DNA of 64,000 bases from an uncultured Bellilinea sp. (GTDB taxonomy: Bacteria; Chloroflexota; Anaerolineae; Anaerolineales; Anaerolineaceae). Location of the stretch: positions 1 to 64,000 of the forward strand of contig CALHYE010000001.1 in assembly GCA_938040735.1 (NCBI GenBank), given 5' to 3'. Below the pieces are notes generated by a model. It was not told where the DNA came from. It saw nothing but the letters and a program-made list of their open reading frames with translations, and ran no database searches. The first letter of the stretch is position 1, and every line of letters starts with the position of its first letter. Shown piece by piece: positions 57,732 to 64,000 of this stretch. Both the position numbers and the translations under genes were made by a program.

Positions 57732-58250
57732 TTATTTGTAATTGGATGATCCATGAAATCGTTTTTCGCCGGCGCGAATGGGTACGGACAGGCGGTTTTC
57801 TGGGGGTGTGAGCGGGCATGACCAGTCATCGTTATAGGCGCAATAGGGGTTGTACGCAAGATTGAAATCCACAATGAACTGGTTTTGCCCAATCTCTTCC
57901 GGTTCAAGGTAACGCCCGGCAGGGTAGGTTTCTACGCCTGCCAGACCGTCCACAAACGGCAGGAAGTAGCCGTATTGATTGCCGTACAGGGTTAGTTCGA
58001 CTTTTTGCCCGTCTACTTCAAAAGAAAACCGCCCCAGCCGCGCATAAACCTGAACATCCCCGGTGTTGGTTTGAATTTCGACCATTGTCCGTTGCGGGAA
58101 CGGCAGCAAGTTTAACCGCAGGCGCAGAGTGGGGTTGGGCGGAAAGTAGTTCAACCCCTTAAAGACAGCCTTTTGCTCTTCCCGCAACGGGCTTTGCGGA
58201 TGAGTGGCGAAGAATTCGTCTTTCTCTTGACGGATTGCTTGATAGTCCAT
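57732..58250 (-). CDS. DUF1684 family protein
   Basis: A 172-aa protein with the family pattern RQEKDEFFATHPQSPLREEQKAVFKGLNYFPPNPTLRL at the N-terminus and FNLAYNPYCAYNDDWSCPLTPPENRLSVPIRAGEKRF at the C-terminus. The conserved NPYCAYN...CPxxPPxNxL block is diagnostic. DUF1684 has no confirmed activity. First gene of the operon with DUF427 and the selenoprotein; AGAGG precedes the ATG. Confidence 0.9.
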   Translation of the reverse strand: MDYQAIRQEKDEFFATHPQSPLREEQKAVFKGLNYFPPNPTLRLRLNLLPFPQRTMVEIQTNTGDVQVYARLGRFSFEVDGQKVELTLYGNQYGYFLPFVDGLAGVETYPAGRYLEPEEIGQNQFIVDFNLAYNPYCAYNDDWSCPLTPPENRLSVPIRAGEKRFHGSSNYK

Positions 58251-58475
58251 AACAACCTCTTTCTATTTTTAACCCATCCAGTTCTGATTTGCAGTTTTCT
58301 GACCGTCGAAACCTTATACACTGAACTTAACGCAGAAGGTGAAGACAGTGGGGCAAACACTCGTCTGCGCTGCCATCGCGCGCAGTTCGGTGCAATTGTC
58401 ACTTTGCTCGAACACATGACGGAGGTATTCGGCTGGCAGGGATGGGGTGATGACTGGCGGCGCTGGGAAGCCTTT

Positions 58476-60209
58476 TTATCCGGACTTTTGGCGGTGTTCA
58501 ACCAGCCAGCGGCGAATTTCGGCGGGCGGGCGGGTGTTCAAAACCTGAGCGGCATTCACCCAGGCCCGCCGCGCAACCGAAATGCCGTACTCCGCCAGTT
58601 CCAAATCCGCCGGACTGTGAGCGTCGGTATTAATGCTCAGCAGAATACCCAGTTCTACAGCCCGCCGCGCGTGAACTTCGTCCAGATCCAGCCGCGAGGG
58701 GTTGGCGTTGATTTCGAGAGCGACGTTTTCTTCACGGGCAGCGCTCAGGATCAATTCCCAATCCAGATCGGCTCCCTCACGATTGGGCAGTAAACGCCCG
58801 CTGGGATGACCGATTATATCCACATGCGGGTTGCGGATAGCGCGCAGCAAGCGGGCAGTGATCTCCTCGCGCGGCTGGCGTAGACTGACATGCAGGGAGG
58901 CAATGACCATATCCAGTTCAGCCAGCGTTTCATCCGGCAAATCCAGACTGCCATCGGCTTTAATTTCAACCTCAGCGCCTTGCAGCAGGAGCAATTCGTC
59001 CCCCAGAATTGCTTGAACGGCGTCAATTTCTTGGCGCTGCTGGCGCAGGCGGGCTGTATCCAGTCCGTTAGCGATGCCCAGCGAGTGGGTGTGGTCGGTA
59101 ATTGCCAGTACCTTCAAGCCACGCGCTTTGGCGGCTTTTGCCATCTCGTGGATGCTTAACGCCCCATCGCTCCAGGTCGAATGGCTGTGCAATTCGGCGA
59201 TCAAATCGGACGGGTTGATCAGGTCAGGCAAGCGGTGTTCCAAAGCGGCTTGAATCTCGCCGCGGTCTTCGCGCAGCTCCGGCGGTATCCATTCCAGACC
59301 TAAGGCGTGGTAGAGTTCGGCTTCTTTAGAAAAGGACTGCTCCTGCCCATCCGGGGCGGTAAGCCCATGCTCTGAAAGAGATAACCCTTTGCGTTGGGCC
59401 AGTTCGCGCAGGCGTACATTGTGATCTTTGGAGCCGGTCACAAATTGCAGCAGCGAGCCGAATTTCTCTTGAGGTTGTAACCAGAGTTGAACATGCAAGC
59501 CGTTGCTCAGTTCGATGCTGGACTTGTTTTCACCGTGCGCCAATACCCGGCTGACCTCCGGATGATGGATAAATGCGTCCATAACTTTTGCCGGATCCTC
59601 GGCCGCTGCGACCAGATCGAGGTCTCCAATGGTGGGTTTCCAACGGCGCAGGCTGCCGGCCAGTTCCGCTTCCCGAACACCGGGAAGTCCCCTCAGCCAA
59701 TTCAGCCAGCGCAGGCCAATCGGCCGTACCGTGCCGAGCAACATGCGCTTGCTGCGCCTTCGCAGGGCCTCAATGCCGGCGAGAATGCGCTGTTCGGACT
59801 TTTCACCCATCCCCGGCAGGCGGCGGAGGTGTCCGTCCCGCGCAGCCGATTCCAAATCCATCAAGGAGGTAATACCGGCTTGCTTCCAGAACAAAGCCAC
59901 TTTTTTGGGGCCGACATCCGGAATTTCAAGCAATTCCAGCAGGGTGGGCGGGACTTCATCTTCCAGCCGTTCCAGAAAACCCAATTTTCCGGTGGTGAGC
60001 AATTCTTCGATCTTTTCGGCAATGGCTTTGCCAACGCCGGGAATTTCAGTCAGTTTACCTTCACGGTACAAATCCTCGGCTTCGCGCGGGTAAGCGCGCA
60101 GGCTCTCGGCTGCCCGGCGGTAGGCAATGGTTTTATAAACTACCTCGCCGTTGATTTCCAACAAATTGGCGATGCGCTCAAAAATCTCGGCTAATTGCTG
60201 ATTATTCAT
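58476..60209 (-). CDS. polX: PolX-type DNA polymerase/3'-5' exonuclease (Pol beta-like + PHP)
   Basis: About 577 aa in the bacterial PolX layout: N-terminal 8-kDa-like helix-hairpin-helix region (MNNQQLAEIFERIANLLEINGE, IPGVGKAIAEKI, PDVGPKKVALFW), polymerase palm with GSLRRWKPTIGDLDLV (catalytic Asp pair) and a C-terminal PHP domain (ELHSHSTWSDG, AITDHTHS, INTDAHSP) providing Mn-dependent exonuclease activity. Involved in base-excision repair gap filling. ATG 60209 is preceded by TATAAT only 7 nt away and no ribosome-binding site, so the mRNA is probably leaderless. Confidence 0.92.
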   Translation of the reverse strand: MNNQQLAEIFERIANLLEINGEVVYKTIAYRRAAESLRAYPREAEDLYREGKLTEIPGVGKAIAEKIEELLTTGKLGFLERLEDEVPPTLLELLEIPDVGPKKVALFWKQAGITSLMDLESAARDGHLRRLPGMGEKSEQRILAGIEALRRRSKRMLLGTVRPIGLRWLNWLRGLPGVREAELAGSLRRWKPTIGDLDLVAAAEDPAKVMDAFIHHPEVSRVLAHGENKSSIELSNGLHVQLWLQPQEKFGSLLQFVTGSKDHNVRLRELAQRKGLSLSEHGLTAPDGQEQSFSKEAELYHALGLEWIPPELREDRGEIQAALEHRLPDLINPSDLIAELHSHSTWSDGALSIHEMAKAAKARGLKVLAITDHTHSLGIANGLDTARLRQQRQEIDAVQAILGDELLLLQGAEVEIKADGSLDLPDETLAELDMVIASLHVSLRQPREEITARLLRAIRNPHVDIIGHPSGRLLPNREGADLDWELILSAAREENVALEINANPSRLDLDEVHARRAVELGILLSINTDAHSPADLELAEYGISVARRAWVNAAQVLNTRPPAEIRRWLVEHRQKSG

Positions 60210-60210
60210 G

Positions 60211-60232
60211 TCAGTTATTATACAATAGAGCC
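60211..60232. promoter_or_regulatory. overlapping divergent leaderless promoters of polX and the aldolase gene
   Basis: Only 23 bp separate two divergent ATGs. On the minus strand TATAAT (60222-60217) is 7 nt from the polX ATG; on the plus strand TACAAT (60221-60226) is 6 nt from the aldolase ATG. The two -10 boxes overlap by 2 bp. Transcription should start at or next to each ATG, so both mRNAs would be leaderless and polymerases would compete. Confidence 0.6.
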
Positions 60233-61369
60233 ATGAACACATCCCTGTATCCCGATATTTCCCGCCCAACTCTGTTGATTGACCCGCAGCGCGTCCATAA
60301 TAACATCCAGCGCATGGCAGAAAAAGCCAATTTATACGGCGTTCGCTTGCGGCCTCACTTTAAGACCCATCAATCGGCGCGGGTTGGAGAGTGGTTTCGT
60401 CCGTTTGGTATTGATGCGATCACGGTTTCATCGCTGGATATGGCGGCGTACTTTGCCAGGCATGGCTGGCAGGACATTTTGGTCGCATTTCCCCTCAATT
60501 TGCGTCAACTGGATTGGGTGCGCTCATTAAGCGCGTCAATCCGGCTGGGTGTGCTGGTAGAATGCGGGGAGCAGGTAAAGGCGCTGTCCGACTCCCTCGA
60601 AAGAGCGGTAGATGTGTGGATAAAGGTGGACAGCGGCAGCCATCGTACCGGCTTATTGTGGAACGAGCCCCTTAAGATTCTGGAATTAGCCCGTCAAGTC
60701 CGACAACATCGGCTGTTGAACCTGCGCGGTTTGCTGACCCATGCCGGCGAAACTTACCACAGCCTCAACCCGGCCGAAGTGGTGCAGCGTTTTCGCCGCA
60801 GCAACCAGCGCATGAACGAAGTGCGCCAATTTTTGGCACAGAACGGCATGAACGATCTGGAAGTGTCGGTAGGCGATACCCCCGGCTGCAGCCTGAGCGA
60901 TGATTTTGAAGGGGTGGATGAGATTCGGCCGGGCAATTTTGTCTTTTATGACGCCCAGATGGCGCGCCTGGGAGCCTGCCGGGAAACCGACATTGCGGCT
61001 GTGGTTGCCTGTCCGGTTGTGGCGCTCCACCCCGAAAGGGAGGAGGCGGTGATTTATGGAGGCGCCATCCACTTTTCAAAAGATACGGTGCAGGAAAACG
61101 GAGCGGCGGTTTACGGCTGGGCGGTACAACTCCATGGACAGGGGTGGGCGTCGCGCATCATGGGAGGCGCGCTGGCGCGCCTTTCACAGGAGCATGGGAT
61201 TCTGCGACTACCGGCGGAGGCGCTTTCTTCGTTGAGGATCGGCGGTTTAGTTGGAGTCATACCTGCGCATGTCTGCCTGACCGTTTCGGCGCTGGGCATT
61301 TACCGCAGCCTGCAAGGCGAATGGATCGAAACGCTGGTCAGGGCATCAACGCCAGCGGGACGGGGGTAA
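60233..61369 (+). CDS. D-threonine aldolase/D-serine dehydratase-like PLP enzyme
   Basis: A 378-aa fold-type III (alanine-racemase-like) enzyme: RPTLLIDPQRVHNNIQRM, RPHFKTHQSARV with the PLP Lys, WIKVDSGSHRTGL, LTHAGETYH, SVGDTPGCSLS, and the C-terminal IPAHVCLTVSALGIY, where His and Cys match the metal-ligand pair of D-threonine aldolase and eukaryotic-type D-serine dehydratase. It should cleave or dehydrate a D-amino acid. The gene is divergent from polX and probably leaderless. Its 3' end overlaps the protease gene by 32 bp. Confidence 0.88.
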   Translation: MNTSLYPDISRPTLLIDPQRVHNNIQRMAEKANLYGVRLRPHFKTHQSARVGEWFRPFGIDAITVSSLDMAAYFARHGWQDILVAFPLNLRQLDWVRSLSASIRLGVLVECGEQVKALSDSLERAVDVWIKVDSGSHRTGLLWNEPLKILELARQVRQHRLLNLRGLLTHAGETYHSLNPAEVVQRFRRSNQRMNEVRQFLAQNGMNDLEVSVGDTPGCSLSDDFEGVDEIRPGNFVFYDAQMARLGACRETDIAAVVACPVVALHPEREEAVIYGGAIHFSKDTVQENGAAVYGWAVQLHGQGWASRIMGGALARLSQEHGILRLPAEALSSLRIGGLVGVIPAHVCLTVSALGIYRSLQGEWIETLVRASTPAGRG

Positions 61370-62549
61370 ACACCAGCAAGAAGACCAGCAGGGTCAGCAG
61401 CCCTAACCGTTTGCGGCGCGGGTCGAGTTCGGTGATCTGGTCGAGCGGCTCGGCATACACCCGCCCGAACAAGAAGATTAACACAGCCCACAACCACCAC
61501 CCAGACCAGACGAACCCCAGCAGGCCGAGCGCCAGCAATACCAGAGGATAAATCCGCCGGGCGCGTTCCCGCCCGAACAGGACATAGAGCAGGTGTCCGC
61601 CATCCAGTTGACCAGCGGGAATCAAATTTAGCGAAGTGATCAAGATGCCGCCCCAGCCGGCCCATGCCACCGGATGGAGCAGAACGTCCAGTCCGCCATA
61701 TGGCAGCGGTTGGCCGGTAAAGATGTAGCGCAGCCAGTAAAGCAGCGGAGAAAGTCCTCCGTAATCGGCCGGTGCGGGTAAAAACTGCCCGAAAACCACA
61801 AATTTGAGCAGCAGGTAAAGGATGGAATTGCCTTCCAGTTGAGTTTGTCCCAACCCGCTGCCCAATGGCGCGGCCGGCAGTGGAGAAAGTTCAGAAAGCG
61901 ACAGACCGATCAGCAAGACCGGAATTGCCACAATCAGACCGGAAAGCGGGCCGGCGATACCGATGTCCATCAGCACCCGCCGGTTTTTGGGCAGTTCTTT
62001 CATGTTGATGAACGCGCCCAGCGTTCCAAACGGGCTGAGCGGGAAGGGCAGCGGCAGAAAATAGGGCAGGCTGACGGCTGCGCCGTGCCGTCTGCCGACC
62101 AGATAATGCCCAAATTCGTGGGCAGTCAGAATCGCCAGCATGCTGATGGCAAACGGCCAGCCGCCGCTGATGACGGCCCAAATAAATTCGGCCGCATTCG
62201 CCGGCATCTGCTCCAGACTCAGCATGCCGCCGGTAAACCACACGCTGATCAGCGTTAGAATGAAGAAGATCAGGTTGGTGCGGGGATTGGATGGACGCGG
62301 GGCCTGCCGGCTGGTCACAAAAATCACGGTTTGGCGGTTGTTTTCATATCGAAACAGCGGGGTCAAGCCCAATGGCGCCGCCGCTTCGGCCAGACGGTCA
62401 TAGGCTTCGGCCGTATCCGGCAAGATGATCCGCCCGTGGTATTTGATCATGAAGCCTTTGCGTTCATCCCCATAGGTAGTATCTTCGATGAAGAAGACTC
62501 GACGCACGGCCAGTTCGATTCGTTCATACAGTAAAGGTTGATCTTCCAT
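61338..62549 (-). CDS. site-2-type M50 membrane metalloprotease
   Basis: About 403 aa. A soluble N-terminal domain (to about 95; MIKYHGRIILPDTAEAYDRLAEAAAPLGLTPLFRYE) precedes a membrane part with the zinc motif HEFGH (about residue 150) and the second ligand motif NLIPAGQLDGGHLLY. Such proteases cut substrates within membranes, often to release transcription regulators; this subgroup resembles plant EGY/cyanobacterial homologs. ATG 62549 is used because the longer ORF runs into the tRNA-Sec gene. Downstream of tRNA-Sec on the same strand. Confidence 0.9.
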   Translation of the reverse strand: MEDQPLLYERIELAVRRVFFIEDTTYGDERKGFMIKYHGRIILPDTAEAYDRLAEAAAPLGLTPLFRYENNRQTVIFVTSRQAPRPSNPRTNLIFFILTLISVWFTGGMLSLEQMPANAAEFIWAVISGGWPFAISMLAILTAHEFGHYLVGRRHGAAVSLPYFLPLPFPLSPFGTLGAFINMKELPKNRRVLMDIGIAGPLSGLIVAIPVLLIGLSLSELSPLPAAPLGSGLGQTQLEGNSILYLLLKFVVFGQFLPAPADYGGLSPLLYWLRYIFTGQPLPYGGLDVLLHPVAWAGWGGILITSLNLIPAGQLDGGHLLYVLFGRERARRIYPLVLLALGLLGFVWSGWWLWAVLIFLFGRVYAEPLDQITELDPRRKRLGLLTLLVFLLVFTPVPLALMP

Positions 62550-62592
62550 CAGTCCCTGTTTCCCTGTTGAGAATACCGGCAATTTGGTCAGG

Positions 62593-62686
62593 CGGGAATG
62601 GATGGGAGTCGAACCCACCGCGGCCCGCAACGCGGCCCGCCACCGGTTTTGAAGACCGGGGAGCCCACCGGGACCCTACCACTCCC
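62593..62686 (-). tRNA. selC: tRNA-Sec (anticodon TCA)
   Basis: Read on the minus strand: 8-bp acceptor stem GGGAGTGG / CCATTCCC (one G-T pair) with discriminator G, 6-bp D-stem with a 4-nt CGGT loop as in E. coli selC, anticodon arm CCGGT-CTTCAAA-ACCGG exposing TCA, a long GC-rich variable arm, and T-arm GTGGG-TTCGACT-CCCAT. Eight-bp acceptor, 5-bp T-stem, extended 6-bp D-stem and large variable arm are the hallmarks of bacterial tRNA-Sec and exclude a suppressor tRNA. The 3' CCA is not fully encoded (CCT). It implies selA, selB and selD elsewhere in the genome. Confidence 0.95.
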
Positions 62687-62731
62687 GCCTTTAAGCATAC
62701 CCCAGCGCGCCGTATTCGTCAATTTTTCTGT

Positions 62732-63310
62732 TCAGGGTGAGATGACCCACTCATACGAATTGCTCAGATTGACCCCTCGAATTTCCGCAATCACATTCAT
62801 CTCACAATCCAACACCCGGGCATGAACCAGGGCGGGCGGCAGAAAGAATACCCGCTTATTGCCGGGCAGGATGCTCTCAACCTCACCCAAGCGGTCATTT
62901 CCCCATTCTTCGGTGGTTGAAATGTAAAGGTAGCAAATTTCCTGAGCGGTTTGGTTGGTCACCCGAAAAAGAGCGTTCCCCTCGCCGCCGATGATGATGT
63001 GGCGGTTTTGGGAGATTTTGGCTTCGGAATAAAGCGTGTCCTCTGAGCATGAGCGGATAAGCAGGTCGTATTCGCCCGCTTCAAGCATAAAGGTGTGACT
63101 GCCGCGGCTGGGGATTAATTCACCTTCGCCTAGTTGATTTTCTCCAAAATCTGCTTGCTGCGGTGGAGAAAAGTAAACCTCGCAAACAGGCAGGCTGCTG
63201 TGATTATCCACCTGAATTTCCAGCGGAGAGGTTTGACAGGCGCAAACAAGAAAGAACCATAAGCCGAATGTGATCCAGCCGTGTAAGGATCGTACCCCCC
63301 GCCTGATCAT
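62732..63310 (-). CDS. lipoprotein with two tandem copies of a small domain
   Basis: A 192-aa protein with signal WFFLVCAC (lipobox-like) and two similar halves: VCEVYFSPPQQADFGENQLGEGELIPSRGSHTFMLEAGEYDLLIRSCSED and ICYLYISTTEEWGNDRLGEVESILPGNKRVFFLP...ARVLDCEMN. The shared pattern C-x-x-YxS...G...LGE.E.I..G...F.L........C suggests a duplicated beta-domain with a Cys pair in each copy. Function unknown; surface-exposed. 9 nt after the PAP2 gene, so co-transcribed with it. Confidence 0.78.
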   Translation of the reverse strand: MIRRGVRSLHGWITFGLWFFLVCACQTSPLEIQVDNHSSLPVCEVYFSPPQQADFGENQLGEGELIPSRGSHTFMLEAGEYDLLIRSCSEDTLYSEAKISQNRHIIIGGEGNALFRVTNQTAQEICYLYISTTEEWGNDRLGEVESILPGNKRVFFLPPALVHARVLDCEMNVIAEIRGVNLSNSYEWVISP

Positions 63311-63319
63311 GGATTGGAA

Positions 63320-63862
63320 TTACCCGAAAAGGAAAGGCAGAATGGTTTGCATCCATTCTCGCGCGGAGAGGAAAACCCCTCCGCTCAGCAAACCCAGAGT
63401 CATGCCAGCCAGCACATCCGATAAATAGTGCATACCGGTGAAGATGCGCGAAAGGCTGACCAGCGCTGCCCAAATGATCACGCATGCCGCTACCCAAAAG
63501 GGAGCATTGGCTGCCACCACCGAGGCAATCATAACCGCACGGGCAGCATGACCGGAGGGGAATGAGTGCGGGTCGGTGTTGCGGTAAATGCTGCCCCATT
63601 CTCCCGGCGGGCGGCTGCGGCGGACAAGGAACTTAATGCTCATCACCAGTGCGGCAAGCAGAAGAATATCCACCATCAAAAAAGCCGAAAACCCCCTCCA
63701 CGCCTTGGAAACGAGCCAGAGGATCCCCAAACCCAGTAACCAAAACCACGAATCGCCGGAGTGAGCCAGAAAAGCCACCAATTTCCACCGGAAGGACTCG
63801 TCCACTTCCATCCTCATACGATTGGACAGGTTGACGTCCCATTGGATCAATTTTTGCATCAT
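63320..63862 (-). CDS. PAP2-family membrane phosphatase
   Basis: A 180-aa protein with about five hydrophobic segments and the three phosphatidate-phosphatase motifs: KFLVRRSRPPGE (K-x6-RP), SFPSGHA and SRIFTGMHYLSDVLAG (SR-x5-H-x3-D). Members dephosphorylate phosphatidate, undecaprenyl pyrophosphate or related lipids on the outer face of the membrane. Two adjacent ATGs at 63862 and 63859; no strong ribosome-binding site. Confidence 0.9.
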   Translation of the reverse strand: MMQKLIQWDVNLSNRMRMEVDESFRWKLVAFLAHSGDSWFWLLGLGILWLVSKAWRGFSAFLMVDILLLAALVMSIKFLVRRSRPPGEWGSIYRNTDPHSFPSGHAARAVMIASVVAANAPFWVAACVIIWAALVSLSRIFTGMHYLSDVLAGMTLGLLSGGVFLSAREWMQTILPFLFG

Positions 63863-63978
63863 TCAAGAACACCCCATAAACTGCATTCTGAAAACCCAAG
63901 CGGAGTATACCTTGATTGATAAAAGTTGACCAGCAGCCACCTTACTGATTTGTCAATTCCAATGCCCTGTACTTCTCG

Positions 63979-63984
63979 TATAAT
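63979..63984 (+). promoter_or_regulatory. -10 box of a gene starting at the window edge
   Basis: TATAAT lies 8 nt before an ATG at 63993 (GGATGCAGTC, then the window ends). Same spacing as the other candidate leaderless starts; the downstream gene cannot be judged. Confidence 0.3.
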
Positions 63985-64000
63985 TACCTTGGATGCAGTC

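Noticed and set aside
58173-58793. 206-aa plus-strand ORF spanning the polX/DUF1684 gap
   Set aside because: It lies antisense to the polX C-terminus and the DUF1684 start, and has no recognisable domain; the 225-bp gap itself shows nothing beyond upstream sequence for DUF1684.
62591-62689. Ordinary tRNA-Ser or a TGA suppressor tRNA
   Set aside because: The 8-bp acceptor stem, 6-bp D-stem with a 4-nt loop and TCA anticodon with long variable arm match tRNA-Sec specifically.

Overview
The window looks like a stretch of chromosome from a Chloroflexota bacterium, most likely class Anaerolineae. This is an inference from gene content and protein style: lipoproteins with Thr/Pro-rich linkers, a WPDGCLG-type domain, an NBR1-like Ig domain, secreted proteins ending in LPMVRK, and a sugar-phosphate microcompartment cluster. 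No rRNA is present to settle it. Base composition looks even and in the low-to-mid 50s % GC by eye. I saw no insertion sequence, prophage, CRISPR array or integrase. Genes are densely packed in short operons, many joined by ATGA, TGATG or TTGA overlaps.

Layout. 1-5.6 kb: end of a beta-phosphoglucomutase gene, a lipoprotein, and a ferric-iron-type ABC importer (fbpABC) behind a near-consensus promoter. 5.6-7.4 kb: an unusual leader with a 24-codon ORF and two terminator-like hairpins, then rsgA and an RNHCP-domain gene. 7.4-9.8 kb (minus): a bacterial microcompartment cargo/vertex cluster, rpiB-deoC-BMC-P-BMC-P-BMC-P, with N-terminal extensions on both enzymes and no hexameric shell gene. 10-12.2 kb: a thioredoxin-fold protein, an XdhC-like factor and a BchI-like ATPase. 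12.3-17 kb: a MarR regulator with a heterodimeric ABC exporter. 17-24 kb: DPS-like ferritin, YitT protein, YhhN protein, era, EamA transporter, and an ABC-2 exporter. 24-27.9 kb: an ArsR-controlled permease followed by a CBS protein and an ArsB/NhaD-type transporter. 28-34 kb: glmS, coaX, an unknown protein, a lipoprotein, an AHSA1-like protein and DegV. 34-38.5 kb: fixABCX (electron-bifurcating ETF system) and a CitE-like lyase. 38.5-46.2 kb: a SpoIIE phosphatase/receiver protein and a run of secreted proteins (5'-nucleotidase, SGNH-like, two LamG paralogs, an Ig-like lipoprotein). 46.4-52.7 kb: dTDP-rhamnose genes rmlCBA/rmlD, purB and gnd. 52.8-58.3 kb: an epimerase with a TetR regulator, a URO-D-like protein, dUTPase, GerW/YtfJ-like protein, and a DUF1684-DUF427-redoxin operon. 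58.5-64 kb: polX, a D-threonine-aldolase-like enzyme, a site-2 protease, tRNA-Sec, a lipoprotein and a PAP2 phosphatase.

The most striking result is a matched pair: a redoxin gene (56882-57427, minus) whose redox-active position is an in-frame TGA followed by a bacterial-SECIS-like hairpin, and, about 5 kb away, a tRNA-Sec gene (selC) with a TCA anticodon, an 8-bp acceptor stem and a long variable arm. Together they indicate that this organism decodes UGA as selenocysteine and that the redoxin is a UxxC selenoprotein that ordinary ORF calling truncates.

Secondary themes are the sugar-phosphate microcompartment cluster, several genes whose -10 box lies only 6-8 nt before the start codon (probable leaderless mRNAs, including a divergent pair sharing 23 bp), and clear palindromic operators in front of the MarR, ArsR and TetR regulators.
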